A DNA stretch of 64,000 nucleotides from Marinomonas sp. CT5. Its GTDB lineage: Bacteria; Pseudomonadota; Gammaproteobacteria; Pseudomonadales; Marinomonadaceae. This document shows positions 27,886-39,758 of this stretch, piece by piece; within the stretch, counting starts at the first letter, position 1; every line of letters begins with the position of its first letter. The notes under the pieces were generated by a model that had not been told where the DNA came from, ran no database searches, and was given only the letters and a program-made list of their open reading frames with translations. Made by a program: the position numbers and the translations under genes. Where the stretch lies: assembly GCF_018336975.1 (NCBI RefSeq), contig NZ_CP025572.1, positions 2,897,930 through 2,961,929 of the forward strand, given 5' to 3'.

Positions 27886-28755
27886 ATGAGTGACGACCGA
27901 TCGAGTTTATCCAACGATCAACAAAAATCTTGGTTTGAACGTCTAACCCAAGCATTCAATGATGAACCACGCAGCCGTGGTGATATCGTAAAACTTCTAG
28001 AAGCCGCAGTGAAATCCGATGTAATTGATCGTGATGCCTTTACCATTGTTGAAGGCGCACTAGAGGTGTCAGAAGTACAAGCGCGAGACATTATGATTCC
28101 ACCATCGCAAATGGTGGTCATTAAGTCCGAAGACGACCCTAAAACTTCTCTGCGTAAAGTAATTGATTCCTCTCACTCGCGTTTTCCTGTCGTTGGAGAA
28201 GATTCCGATGAAATACTCGGTGTACTATTAGCAAAAGATTTACTGCCACTACTATTTAAATCAGACGATATTACGATAGAGGATATTTTAGCTCGTCTTC
28301 GTCCAGCAAACTTCATTCCTGAAAGTAAACGTTTAAACGTCTTGTTAAATGACTTTCGTACCAAACGTTATCATATGGCATTAGTGCTAGATGAATACGG
28401 CAGCGTTTCGGGCTTAGTAACCATTGAAGATGTACTGGAGCAGATTGTTGGCGAAATAGAAGATGAAACCGATAAGCTGGATGACGAAGGTATTCAGGTT
28501 ACCAACGACCCAGGCGTTTACCTAGTACCCGCATTGTGTACTGTCGAAGACTTTAACGAGTTTTTCAAAGTAGAATTCAACGAAGAAGAATTCGACACTA
28601 TTGGCGGAATTCTTGTTCAACAATTTGGCCATGTCCCTTTAAGAGATGAAGAGCTAGCATTTAGCAACTTCCATTTTCGTATAGTGAAATCTGATGGGCG
28701 CCGAATTAAAACCATACAAGTCACTAAACCTACTCCAACACCAATATCTGAGTAA
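27886..28755 (+). CDS. corC: CorC/YbeX CBS-domain protein
   Basis: This 289-residue cytoplasmic protein has two CBS domains (VQARDIMIPPSQMVVIKSED; ALVLDEYGSVSGLVTIEDVL) followed by a CorC_HlyC-type C-terminal domain (IGGILVQQFGHVPLRDEE). The family was linked to magnesium and cobalt efflux, and the ybeZYX cluster ties it to ribosome metabolism as well. It has no membrane segment of its own. The lnt start lies 7 bases after its stop. Confidence 0.9.
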   Translation: MSDDRSSLSNDQQKSWFERLTQAFNDEPRSRGDIVKLLEAAVKSDVIDRDAFTIVEGALEVSEVQARDIMIPPSQMVVIKSEDDPKTSLRKVIDSSHSRFPVVGEDSDEILGVLLAKDLLPLLFKSDDITIEDILARLRPANFIPESKRLNVLLNDFRTKRYHMALVLDEYGSVSGLVTIEDVLEQIVGEIEDETDKLDDEGIQVTNDPGVYLVPALCTVEDFNEFFKVEFNEEEFDTIGGILVQQFGHVPLRDEELAFSNFHFRIVKSDGRRIKTIQVTKPTPTPISE

Positions 28756-28762
28756 AATAACC

Positions 28763-30328
28763 ATGCCTCACCCCGACTCGACACATTCAAAGACGGGGTG
28801 GGCACCTCGTTTCAAGCTATTTGCATCAAACCCTTCCTCAAAATTAATCGGCCTAATTGGTATTCTGGCAGGTGCACTTGGCGTCACCAGCTTTTCACCA
28901 TTTCATTTCTGGCCTGGTTACTTCATAAGTCTGATCGCATTTAGCTTACTCGTTTGCACGAGTAAAACGGCAAAATTCGCATGTTGGCGCGGAACATCTG
29001 TTGCTTTAGGTTTTTTTGGCGCTGGGGTTTCTTGGGTTTATGTCAGCATTGCAGATTATGGGCAAGTAGGCAGTCTTATTGCTGGAATCATTACTTCTGG
29101 CTTTGTTGCAGTACTGTGTGCTTTTTGGGCTTTTTCAGCATGGACGGCATGGCACCTAACCAAACGCTTTCCACGAATTCCCGCCAGCCTATGGATCACA
29201 CTCTGTCTTTTATTAGGAGAAACTGCTCGCAGCACTTTTTTTACCGGCTTTCCTTGGCTATTGCCAGGTTACGCGATACAAAACACATGGCTCTTTGAGC
29301 TGCTACCGATTGGTGGTATTTGGCTTACCAGCGCCAGTGTTGTATTAACATCGTGTGCCTTAGCTGGCATTTTATTAAAGCAATCAAACCAACTAGCGCT
29401 GATTTTCGCCTTAATATTTATTTGGATCGGCTCTGCGTATTTAAACTATTTTCCAATTAGTTGGGTGCAGCAAACCGGAACAATGAAAACCACTCTGGTT
29501 CAAGGCAATGTAAAACAGGACGAAAAATGGCTGGCTGAAACCGCAAGCAAATCTCTTGCTTACTACCAGCAAGCCACTGTTGAGCATTTAGACAGTGAAT
29601 TAGTGGTTTGGCCAGAAACTGCAATCACCTATACCTACCCACAAATAAAGCCACATTTAGCATCATTCAGTAAAGAGCTAGCAAACACCCACACTACGCT
29701 AGTCACAGGCATTCCAGACGTTAGTGCCGACAGAAAAAATTATTACAATGCGATTTGGGCTACAGGAAATGGTTTTGGTCTATATTACAAACGCAGACTG
29801 GTGCCTTTTGGTGAATACATTCCATTTGCGCAATATATTGGCCCTCTTCTTGATGTATTCGGTATGCCCTTATCGGGATTCAAACCAGGTGAAGAAAACC
29901 AGCCTGTTCTTCAAGTGGGTGAATGGGGTGTTGCTCCGTTCATTTGTTATGAAATTGTCTATGCCGAACAAGTTAGACGCATGGTAAGAGACAGTGACTT
30001 CCTAATCACAATCAGTAATGATGGTTGGTTTGGTACTTCTTTTGGTCCATGGCAGCACTTACAAATTGCTCAATTCAGAGCAAAAGAAGCAGGACGCTAT
30101 GTCATTCGTGCTACCAATACTGGCATTACAGCCTTTATCAATGAAAAAGGCGAAATAGTGGCACAAGCACCGCAATTCAAGAGGACAACACTAACAGCAG
30201 AAGCCAAAGCCTTCACTGGCAATACCCCTTATGTTTTATGGGGTTATTGGCCAACTCTCATGTTATTGGGTATTTGTGGGGGCTTTACTTATTTAAATAG
30301 CTTGATTCTAAGACGTAAAAACCGCTAA
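28763..30328 (+). CDS. lnt: Apolipoprotein N-acyltransferase
   Basis: This 521-residue inner-membrane enzyme starts at the ATG at 28763; the open frame extends 23 codons further, overlapping corC. Lnt adds the third acyl chain to the N-terminal cysteine of lipoproteins. Six or more membrane segments occupy about residues 25-220, followed by a periplasmic carbon-nitrogen hydrolase domain. The catalytic triad is visible: Glu in VVWPETAITY, Lys in YYKRRLVPFGEY and Cys in APFICYEIVY. SNDGWFGTSFGPWQH is also conserved. A C-terminal membrane segment ends the protein. Its products would include LptE and PqiC, both encoded in this window. Confidence 0.95.
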   Translation: MPHPDSTHSKTGWAPRFKLFASNPSSKLIGLIGILAGALGVTSFSPFHFWPGYFISLIAFSLLVCTSKTAKFACWRGTSVALGFFGAGVSWVYVSIADYGQVGSLIAGIITSGFVAVLCAFWAFSAWTAWHLTKRFPRIPASLWITLCLLLGETARSTFFTGFPWLLPGYAIQNTWLFELLPIGGIWLTSASVVLTSCALAGILLKQSNQLALIFALIFIWIGSAYLNYFPISWVQQTGTMKTTLVQGNVKQDEKWLAETASKSLAYYQQATVEHLDSELVVWPETAITYTYPQIKPHLASFSKELANTHTTLVTGIPDVSADRKNYYNAIWATGNGFGLYYKRRLVPFGEYIPFAQYIGPLLDVFGMPLSGFKPGEENQPVLQVGEWGVAPFICYEIVYAEQVRRMVRDSDFLITISNDGWFGTSFGPWQHLQIAQFRAKEAGRYVIRATNTGITAFINEKGEIVAQAPQFKRTTLTAEAKAFTGNTPYVLWGYWPTLMLLGICGGFTYLNSLILRRKNR

Positions 30329-30340
30329 TCATTAAACCTT

Positions 30341-30376
30341 CGGACCGTAACAAAGATATTACGGTCCGTTATAATT
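30341..30376. terminator. Terminator after lnt
   Basis: A 10-base perfect stem: CGGACCGTAA (30341-30350), loop CAAAGATA, TTACGGTCCG (30359-30368), followed by TTATAATTT. It separates lnt from the convergent zinc-ribbon gene. Confidence 0.75.
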
Positions 30377-30394
30377 TCGACCAAGAACGTCGTA

Positions 30395-30832
30395 CTACCC
30401 CGATTTGCTGTCTTGCTTATCATGGGTAGACATCAAACCATAATGACATATTTCACACGGCGCTAATGCCTGCTTGGTTTCGATAACATTATCATGACCG
30501 CAAGACATACAGTGATAACGTCCGGGCTCAACCACGGTTCCGACCACATGACATTCCTCTAATGGCACAGGATTGTTATTAGCGTGATTGATCAACCATA
30601 ACAAAGCCGCATCTTCTTTTTCATCAAGCTCTTCAACCAACTCATGACTTTCATCAAGCACATACTGCCAGTTCGCATCGACCCATGCTTCTGTGTAGCC
30701 CATTTTATCATGCCAATATGCCGTCATTAGTGCGACATCTTCTAAAAACCAATCTTTCGCACCAACCAATGTTTTACGAGCTTCTTCAACCAAATTGGTA
30801 TCTGTTGCACTTTTTGACGAATCTTTTTTCAT
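30395..30832 (-). CDS. ybeL: Zinc-ribbon protein, YbeL/DUF1451 family
   Basis: This protein has 145 residues from the ATG at 30832, with AGAGGAG about 11 bases upstream (slightly long spacing). It matches the DUF1451/YbeL family: a helical acidic N-terminal part (TEAWVDANWQYVLDESHELV) and a C-terminal zinc ribbon with four cysteines in YHCMSCGH and APCEICHYG. In E. coli ybeL also lies close to leuS, so the position is conserved. Function unknown. It is encoded opposite to lnt and leuS. Confidence 0.82.
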   Translation of the reverse strand: MKKDSSKSATDTNLVEEARKTLVGAKDWFLEDVALMTAYWHDKMGYTEAWVDANWQYVLDESHELVEELDEKEDAALLWLINHANNNPVPLEECHVVGTVVEPGRYHCMSCGHDNVIETKQALAPCEICHYGLMSTHDKQDSKSG

Positions 30833-30944
30833 AGATTTCACAACTCCTCTTCTATGCACCTTCTAATTAGGGCTCCATCTCTATAAAATAGCGGATATTT
30901 TCAGACTCTGTTGGCTATTGCATCATTATCTTGAGCTATGCCGC

Positions 30945-30950
30945 TATAAT
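30945..30950 (+). promoter_or_regulatory. Candidate -10 element for leuS
   Basis: TATAAT lies 69 bases before the leuS start. The -35 region (ATCATT at 17-base spacing) is poor, so the promoter is tentative. Confidence 0.35.
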
Positions 30951-31009
30951 GGCCTCTTTTCATTTAAAGAGAATACAGGTCTACCAACCTTTCGTCGATC
31001 ACGGGATAA

Positions 31010-33466
<2,457 letters not shown>

Positions 33467-33478
33467 TTGAGGCGTAAT

Positions 33479-33506
33479 AAAGAGGTGGCTACACCGCCAC
33501 CTCTTT
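33479..33506 (+). terminator. Hairpin between leuS and lptE
   Basis: AAAGAGGTGGC (33479-33489), loop TACACC, GCCACCTCTTT (33496-33506), followed by CTTCCTT. It may partly terminate leuS transcripts or stabilise them. The T-tract is weak, so read-through into lptE is plausible. Confidence 0.6.
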
Positions 33507-33537
33507 CTTCCTTAACAACAAACTAGAGATCACGGAT

Positions 33538-34053
33538 ATGATAGCCACATTAACACAAACAACTCGTCTCGTTTTATTAGCACTGCTGACTATGAGTATT
33601 GTCGCCTGTGGCTTTCATTTACGTGGACAAGTTGACTTGCCTGCTTCACTTAAAGTCTTAACCTTGACATCAAATAGTGGTTCTGAAGATTTTGATCGAT
33701 CATTGCGAATTGCGCTAACCAGAGCAGGAGTTACGATCATTGATGAAGCCGACGCGACAGAAGCAACCTACAACCTAAAAATCAACCCCATTAGCACGTC
33801 AGATACTGAATTGGCTCGTAACACCTCCAATGATGTCTCTCAAATTCAGCGTCGTCTGACCAGTAAATACTTTATTCGCAAAGCCGATGGCAAAGCCGTC
33901 TATGGCCCAAGAACCATCAGCACAACAAGAACATTGGCGAATCAAGATGCAGAAGAAAGCGCTAAGCTTTCTTACAACAAAGATCAAATGCAAAGTATGA
34001 GCGAAGATCTTGCCAATCAGCTAACTTATGATCTTAATTATGCACCGCTTTGA
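33538..34053 (+). CDS. lptE: LPS-assembly lipoprotein LptE
   Basis: This 171-residue lipoprotein plugs the LptD barrel and helps insert lipopolysaccharide in the outer membrane. The signal peptide ends in a lipobox (SIVAC) followed by GFHLRGQVDLP, a diagnostic LptE start. The remainder (KVLTLTSNSG, RRLTSKYFIRKADGKAVYGP, MSEDLANQLTYDL) fits the family length (E. coli 193). It lies between leuS and holA as in E. coli; holA starts 25 bases downstream. The cysteine would be acylated by the Lnt encoded upstream. Confidence 0.93.
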   Translation: MIATLTQTTRLVLLALLTMSIVACGFHLRGQVDLPASLKVLTLTSNSGSEDFDRSLRIALTRAGVTIIDEADATEATYNLKINPISTSDTELARNTSNDVSQIQRRLTSKYFIRKADGKAVYGPRTISTTRTLANQDAEESAKLSYNKDQMQSMSEDLANQLTYDLNYAPL

Positions 34054-34078
34054 TTTGCCGAACTTTTAGGCCAATAAA

Positions 34079-35110
34079 ATGAAAGTCAGAGTGGACCAAT
34101 TAGAATCACAATTACAAAAAAAACTCGCTCCAATTTATATTGTTTCGGGTGACGAGGTTTTGTTGTGTCAAGAGGCCGCAGACAGCATTCGAAAAGCAGG
34201 ACAAAACCACCAAATAGAAGAACGCTTGCGTTATGTGGCCGACGCACAATTCGATTGGCAAGAAGTTATTAATGAAAACCAAAGTTTATCTTTGTTTTCT
34301 TCTCGTCGAATGTTTGATATTCAGATCGATAAAATGGGTGAAAAACACACCAAAGCCCTAACGCAATTAAGTCAATCGCTGAGCGAAGACAATGTAATTT
34401 TACTGACCCTACCAAAGATCGATGCACGCACTCAAAAAACCAAATGGTTTTCTCAGCTCGAGTCACAAGGCGTATTTGTACAAATTTGGCCGATTGATGC
34501 CAATCGTCTTCCTACTTGGATACAGCAGAGAGCCAAAACGCTAAACCTGTCTCTCACTCGCGAAGCCGCCAGTCTAATTTGTGAACGCGGCGAAGGTAAT
34601 CTTTTAGCTTTATCTCAAGAACTAGAAAAGCTAGCACTATTGCATGGTCAAGGTGTACAAATTGATGTCAATAATGTACTTGAGTCTGTTGCAGATAGTA
34701 GCCGTTACTCCATTTATGATTTGAGCGATCGCCTATTAATGGGAAAAACCAAAGACGCCATGCACTGCTTAAATCAATTGATAGGCGAAGGGGTTGAAGC
34801 CAGTATCATTCTCTGGTTGTTCAATCGTGAGGTTCAAACTTTGCTCAATCTTTTACAGGCCATGCAATCGTCAAGCTTACGACAAGCGTGCCAAGCAGAA
34901 CGCATTTGGGACAAGCGTATACCATATTATGAAAGTGCCATGTCACGACACAACAAAGTCACCTTGCCTTACATGCAGAATTATTTGGCTTTAATTGATA
35001 AAAGCATCAAAGGCTTAGAAGGTCCAAGTAGTGAAACTGGCTTTCGCAATCTTGTCATGATGTTTTGTGGCTTTAAGCCCACCCCCACCGAATTAGATAT
35101 TCCAGCATAA
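34079..35110 (+). CDS. holA: DNA polymerase III delta subunit
   Basis: This 343-residue protein is the clamp-loader delta subunit, which opens the beta sliding clamp. It begins with the family opening KVRVDQLESQLQKKLAPIYI, followed by the SGDEVLLCQEAADSIRK block. The beta-clamp-contacting region SLSLFSSRRMFDIQ and the C-terminal collar (DLSDRLLMGKTKDAMHCLNQL) are recognisable. E. coli HolA also has 343 residues. In E. coli nadD follows; here it is replaced by an oxygenase-like gene. Confidence 0.93.
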   Translation: MKVRVDQLESQLQKKLAPIYIVSGDEVLLCQEAADSIRKAGQNHQIEERLRYVADAQFDWQEVINENQSLSLFSSRRMFDIQIDKMGEKHTKALTQLSQSLSEDNVILLTLPKIDARTQKTKWFSQLESQGVFVQIWPIDANRLPTWIQQRAKTLNLSLTREAASLICERGEGNLLALSQELEKLALLHGQGVQIDVNNVLESVADSSRYSIYDLSDRLLMGKTKDAMHCLNQLIGEGVEASIILWLFNREVQTLLNLLQAMQSSSLRQACQAERIWDKRIPYYESAMSRHNKVTLPYMQNYLALIDKSIKGLEGPSSETGFRNLVMMFCGFKPTPTELDIPA

Positions 35111-35150
35111 TTAAATCAACAATCTAAACTTCCTTTTTATAGGCAACCCC

Positions 35151-35807
35151 ATGAATAATAATGCAATCATCGAAGAAATCACTGTCTGGAGCACACCTCT
35201 TTTCGTCACTCAAATGCCAGACCATGACTTTTTAAAGGATGCATTACTCACCGTGGTTTATCAGCAAAAAGCCATTCAAACAACGGCTATTGAGAGCCAA
35301 ATAGCCCCTAAAGCAAAACACGCTTTACACGAAAGTACTTTGGATTTTTTAGATTTTGCTGACGCGAATATAATGGAAGCAAAACGTGTTTTAGAAGAAT
35401 TGGTCCTAGAAATTGCAGCCTCTGTAAACCAAGCCTTTTGGCCCGAAGACATGGAGGCAGACGCACACATTATTGAGTCATGGTACCATGTTACTCAAAA
35501 AGGCGGCTATCACGACGCACACACTCACCCTAATTGCTCTTGGTGTGGTATTTATTATTTGGAGCCTGGAGAGGCTAATATCGAAGGTAATGGCGGCTTA
35601 AATCGCTTTTATGACCCAAGAGTTAATGCGGAGCATTATGCCGATCCAGGAACCGCATATTTAGGCGGTCATGGCGTTTGGGACTTCACACCAACAGATG
35701 GGCAAGTAATCATTTTTCCATCCTACCTAAAGCATTCTGCTTTACCCTATTTCGGCAATAATGATCGTGTTGTCATTGCCTTTAATTGTATTATTGAAGC
35801 CTATTAA
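35151..35807 (+). CDS. Putative 2OG-Fe(II) oxygenase (TIGR02466-type)
   Basis: This 218-residue protein resembles the TIGR02466 family of putative 2-oxoglutarate/Fe(II) dioxygenases. The likely iron ligands are the HxH in GGYHDAHTHPNCSW and a later histidine in IIFPSYLKHSALPY. The double-stranded beta-helix core is indicated by CGIYYLEPGEAN and DGQVIIFPSYL. The substrate is unknown; such proteins often occur in marine bacteria and phages. The gene follows holA by 40 bases and could be read through from it. Confidence 0.75.
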   Translation: MNNNAIIEEITVWSTPLFVTQMPDHDFLKDALLTVVYQQKAIQTTAIESQIAPKAKHALHESTLDFLDFADANIMEAKRVLEELVLEIAASVNQAFWPEDMEADAHIIESWYHVTQKGGYHDAHTHPNCSWCGIYYLEPGEANIEGNGGLNRFYDPRVNAEHYADPGTAYLGGHGVWDFTPTDGQVIIFPSYLKHSALPYFGNNDRVVIAFNCIIEAY

Positions 35808-36006
35808 CGAAAGCAGTTAAGCTGCACGCAGAACTCCCTTCGCGCTTTCTAACATTCGCACTAGAATGCGCAGGTTAACATTCAGCCATCCCCTTAATTT
35901 TTTGTTTTTTTTACAATAAATTTCATAAGTTTCCATTCAAAGATTCACAATAGATTGCTATTTGTAGTAATTTAACAAGCAACACTTCATAACCACAGGA
36001 GAGTCT

Positions 36007-36615
36007 ATGCGCTTCCAGTTTGATCAACTCAGTGGCAATCAGCGCTATCACCTGATCACACAAACCATTACACCACGCCCTATTGCGTGGATCCTGACTA
36101 AAAATGAAAATGAGAGCTTTAATCTCGCCCCTTTTTCTTATTTTGCGCCTATTTCCTCCGACCCAGCTTTGCTCATGGTATCTATCGGCAACAAAAGCGA
36201 AGATATCACCAAAGACACCAAATACAACCTCATTAGGGAAAAGGAATGTGTTTTGCATATTCCTGGCGGTGATCTAGCTAATGCAGTTAATGAAAGCGCG
36301 GCCACTTTATCTTATGGTGAATCTGAACTACCAAGAACAGGTTTATCACTAACGGATTTCACGGCAAGCCTGCCACGTATAAAAGAGGCAAAAGTCGCTT
36401 TCCACTGCAAGTTATTTGATACACATACATTAGGGGACTCATCTTTTAATGCCATTTATTTAGAAATACTTGATTTATATGTTGATGAAGGCCTTGTGAC
36501 AGAGGAAAACACACGAATTATCATCGATAACAATAAACTCAACCCTCTTGCACGATTAGGTGGCAATGATTATGCACTTTTGGGCGAGACAGTGACGATC
36601 AAACGTCCTAACTAG
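36007..36615 (+). CDS. Flavin reductase-like FMN-binding protein
   Basis: This 202-residue protein matches the flavin-reductase-like split-barrel family, which binds FMN. TPRPIAWILTKNENESFNLAPFSYF is split here as TPRPIAWI and NLAPFSYFAPISSDP, the signature for isoalloxazine binding. SIGNKSEDITKDT and ECVLHIPG follow the family pattern. It may supply reduced flavin or bind it as a redox sensor. It starts with an AGGAGAG ribosome-binding site and is followed after 25 bases by the large fusion gene. Confidence 0.82.
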   Translation: MRFQFDQLSGNQRYHLITQTITPRPIAWILTKNENESFNLAPFSYFAPISSDPALLMVSIGNKSEDITKDTKYNLIREKECVLHIPGGDLANAVNESAATLSYGESELPRTGLSLTDFTASLPRIKEAKVAFHCKLFDTHTLGDSSFNAIYLEILDLYVDEGLVTEENTRIIIDNNKLNPLARLGGNDYALLGETVTIKRPN

Positions 36616-36640
36616 GGCCACACAGATTTGAGGTAAAAAA

Positions 36641-39256
36641 ATGGATATCACAAAACACATAAATACCCTTCCCTTTATGGCCGACCTTGACGCAGAACTC
36701 GCATCATCGTTAATTGACCTCGCATCCATCACTAATCTAAAAGCAGGTGACATTCTGGCCAAACAGTTCGAGATTGGTCAAAACATATATTTCCTTTTAG
36801 AAGGCGAAGTGGCTATTTCTGTTCCACTGCAAGATACAGGCAAATCTTATAACGTTGGCACCATAAGTAACCCACTTTCACCAATTGGCTGGTCTGCTTT
36901 TCGCCACCCTTCTCGCTATGCTACAACATTCACGGCGACCAAATCTTCTAAATTGATTACTTGGCCAATTGTTGAGTTACAAAAAATACTCGATGCGAAT
37001 TTACTCTTTGCTAGCCAGTTTTTACAGTTTGTCTACCAAGAATCGTTACCAGTATTAACCAATGTACAAAACCAAACTCGCCCATTCTTTTCCAATGAGT
37101 CATTAGCTTTTGAAGAAACTCGCCCACTAATTGACTCAGAAACCCAAATTCACGCGCTAAAAGACGCAACCAGCTTACTGAGTTATGCACCATTTTGTGA
37201 AACTTTCACCCAAGCAGAGATACACGCCTTAGCCAAAAAGTCATCAATTTTATTAGCTCATCAAGGCGATATATTAAGCCAACAAGATCAACCTGCAGAT
37301 GGTCTATACATCCTAATTAAAGGCAAAATTATTGTCAGTTATCAAACCGACACAGGGGATGTTATTACCACCCGAACAATTGCAAGAAAAGGTACCGTTC
37401 TCGCTTGGGCCACACAAGACACTATGATGAAAAATCGTACGTCGATTATTTCCTCCAGAGACAGCAGCGTTTTATTTATAAAGCGTGATGACCTGTTGGA
37501 AATATTCAAAGATAACCCTAAATTTTCAGTAAAATATTTATATCGACTTATTTGGTTAATTGGTACTCATTTACTCGCTGCGAGAATGCGCTATCTTTCA
37601 CAAATAGCCAATGATGAAGTGCTAGCTGTGAGTAATGTAATTGATCAAAACGCAGCTCTATTACCAGTGAGTTCCCCTCTTTATAAAGTCAGTGAATTAC
37701 TCAAAAGTGCCATTACCACGGATGAAGCATTTGGAGTCCTGTACAAATGTCTGCATTTTGGTTGTGTTTTAGAAAGAACCATTTCAGGAATGTGCTTGGA
37801 TATTCTTAAAGACTTACAGCGTGAAAATGCATTTTATCGTCATCTACAAAATGTCTATGACACCATTAATAGCTTACCGAAAGACACACCAGCATTAGAC
37901 GCCAGACGTTTAAGCACAGAACTATTTAACCAAGCTTTCCAACAAGTTCCTTATGTTATAAAAGGGCTGGAGAACTTACCGAAGAAAGCGGGTTCGTTGT
38001 TTATTTATAACCACTTGCTGGGCTCTCCAACCAACCGTCTACCAAATGGTTTTCGCTTTTCTATGGATGCGCAATTTATTGGTACCATGATCATTGATAA
38101 AGAATACGGCATATCTGGACAACGAGTAGTACGTCGCAGTAAAGAAAGCGAATTTTGGCGCGATGATTTTTATAGCCGCTTTGGCAACATCTTTATTAAT
38201 AGTTGGGAAGGGCTGACTAAAGACACACTAGAATACGATGAATTTATCAAGCAATCCCAAGATACTCTACGCCAAAACTTCCCATTGATGATATCTCCAG
38301 AAGGACAAAGTTTTGGTACTCACCAATCCCCTGGAGCGCTTCTACCCCATGCTTTTGAGTTAGCAGGCTCTATGAATGATGAAGAGCCTTGGATTGTGCC
38401 AGTTGTAGTAGCAAACTTTGATAAACGTGCCGATCATAACCTTTATACGGTTATCATCAAGCCCGCCTTTAAACTGTCTACTAGAGTGGATTATAAAGAT
38501 AAGAAAGCGCTGAACAAATTCCTGCTTTCCTACCAAGAAGAATACAAAGGCTATGTTAATGAAGCCGTTGAGCTTTCAAGAGAAATCCGCCAATACCCTA
38601 TATTTAGTGGAAAAAAAGGCTATCGTTCTAATGTCATGAGCCTAAACCAAATTGATGTGGAATTTGAATCAGATGTTCGAGAGCTTGAATTCCACCTCGC
38701 CTATCAAGAATACAAAGAGCAACCCGTAGCTTTCTATGGTTCATCCACTGTGCGCTCATGGAATGACTTTACAAACAATTTCAGAGACAAAAACGCTGTT
38801 AATTTAGGATTTAGTGGTGCAACTTTGGAAGCTTGTGTCTATTATTTTGAGCGTATCATCTTGCCTCACAAACCTCGTTCTATGGTTATTTATGCCGGTG
38901 ATAACGATATTGGTAACCATCATGACAGCAACAAAGTCGTCGACCTCTACATTGAGTTACTACAAAAGATAGACCGCTATTTACCTGGAATTCCGGTGAC
39001 TTTGATCAGCATAAAATGCAGTCCAACACGGCTAAAGGTTCGCTCCACAATAGAGCAAACCAACAAACAACTAATACGACTTGCAAAAACACGTCCGAAC
39101 ACTCAATACGTGGACTTATTTTCAACCTTGCTCGATAAAAACGGAGAGATTAAAGAAAACCTGTTTGAAGGAGATAAACTCCATTTGAATGAAAAAGCCT
39201 ATGCACTTTGGACCAAAAAGCTACTTGAAACAGAAAGTTTTATCTTTAACAAATAA
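36641..39256 (+). CDS. Four-module protein: two cNMP-binding domains, acyltransferase-like domain, SGNH hydrolase
   Basis: This 871-residue protein has an unusual layout. Residues about 1-130 and 183-316 are Crp-type cyclic-nucleotide-binding domains (GQNIYFLLEGEVAIS; ADGLYILIKGKIIVSY). Residues about 440-610 resemble PlsC-type acyltransferases, with FIYNHLLGSP and the EGT-like MISPEGQSFG, but the usual HX4D aspartate is not where expected. Residues about 695-871 form an SGNH esterase: FYGSSTVRSW with Ser701, NLGFSGATL, GDND at 753-756 and DKLHL with Asp845 and His848. No membrane segment is evident. I infer a nucleotide-controlled lipid or acyl-group enzyme. A strong terminator follows. Confidence 0.8.
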   Translation: MDITKHINTLPFMADLDAELASSLIDLASITNLKAGDILAKQFEIGQNIYFLLEGEVAISVPLQDTGKSYNVGTISNPLSPIGWSAFRHPSRYATTFTATKSSKLITWPIVELQKILDANLLFASQFLQFVYQESLPVLTNVQNQTRPFFSNESLAFEETRPLIDSETQIHALKDATSLLSYAPFCETFTQAEIHALAKKSSILLAHQGDILSQQDQPADGLYILIKGKIIVSYQTDTGDVITTRTIARKGTVLAWATQDTMMKNRTSIISSRDSSVLFIKRDDLLEIFKDNPKFSVKYLYRLIWLIGTHLLAARMRYLSQIANDEVLAVSNVIDQNAALLPVSSPLYKVSELLKSAITTDEAFGVLYKCLHFGCVLERTISGMCLDILKDLQRENAFYRHLQNVYDTINSLPKDTPALDARRLSTELFNQAFQQVPYVIKGLENLPKKAGSLFIYNHLLGSPTNRLPNGFRFSMDAQFIGTMIIDKEYGISGQRVVRRSKESEFWRDDFYSRFGNIFINSWEGLTKDTLEYDEFIKQSQDTLRQNFPLMISPEGQSFGTHQSPGALLPHAFELAGSMNDEEPWIVPVVVANFDKRADHNLYTVIIKPAFKLSTRVDYKDKKALNKFLLSYQEEYKGYVNEAVELSREIRQYPIFSGKKGYRSNVMSLNQIDVEFESDVRELEFHLAYQEYKEQPVAFYGSSTVRSWNDFTNNFRDKNAVNLGFSGATLEACVYYFERIILPHKPRSMVIYAGDNDIGNHHDSNKVVDLYIELLQKIDRYLPGIPVTLISIKCSPTRLKVRSTIEQTNKQLIRLAKTRPNTQYVDLFSTLLDKNGEIKENLFEGDKLHLNEKAYALWTKKLLETESFIFNK

Positions 39257-39280
39257 AATCCAAGACCTTCAAAGTCTAAC

Positions 39281-39335
39281 AATGCTCTAAATGAAGTGAC
39301 GCTCTAATAGATCACATCATTTAGAGCGTTTTTTT
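39281..39335 (+). terminator. Strong terminator after the fusion gene
   Basis: GCTCTAAATGA (39284-39294) pairs perfectly with TCATTTAGAGC (39317-39327), extended by wobble and A-T pairs, followed by a run of Ts. An alternative inner pairing uses ACGCTCTAA (39299-39307). Confidence 0.8.
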
Positions 39336-39339
39336 AGAG

Positions 39340-39540
39340 TCAAATTAATGCGCTAACAACCTCTTTTAAACCAAGCAAAATCAACATGCTCCCCATTACT
39401 CTATCAACCCAAACCGTATGACGGCGTAACCATGAAAGTATCGGGCCACACGTCAACAACAAGGCCGCAATGACATACCGTATCAATCGCGACGAGCACA
39501 CCCCATAATTGAAAATTGATCAAAGCGTTTATTTCGGCGG
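39340..39540 (-). pseudogene. Decayed C-terminal remnant of a LysE/RhtB-type exporter
   Basis: In the minus-strand frame ending at the TGA at 39340, about 46 codons read RYVIAALLLTCGPILSWLRR, then HTVWVDRVMGSMLILLGLKE. This is the last membrane segment and WxDRxxGxxxILLGL motif of LysE-family amino-acid exporters. Upstream the homologous stretch continues as AEINALINFQLWGVLVAID in a different frame, so there is at least one frameshift near 39480. The N-terminal two thirds are missing. The gene is therefore a truncated, non-functional relic. Confidence 0.6.
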
Positions 39541-39752
39541 AAACCAATTTAAGGGCGACACACTAATAAAAAACATGACTACGTATTGACCTTTTTTCTA
39601 AAAAAGGCCAGCATAGAGAAACAAACTATATTTCAGCAAAGATTTACCATTACCCTATGAATAACAACATCTTAAATAAACGCAACGGCGATAAACGTAA
39701 GGCTAAAAAGCTTTGCGACGCTGACGTGTGGAATTAAGACTTATATAACTCC
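39541..39752. other. Non-coding stretch upstream of dapA
   Basis: Between the exporter relic and the dapA leader I see no open frame of credible length. It is AT-rich, with scattered -10-like sequences (for example TTATATAACT near 39741) that may belong to the dapA promoter. Confidence 0.3.
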
Positions 39753-39758
39753 CCGGCA

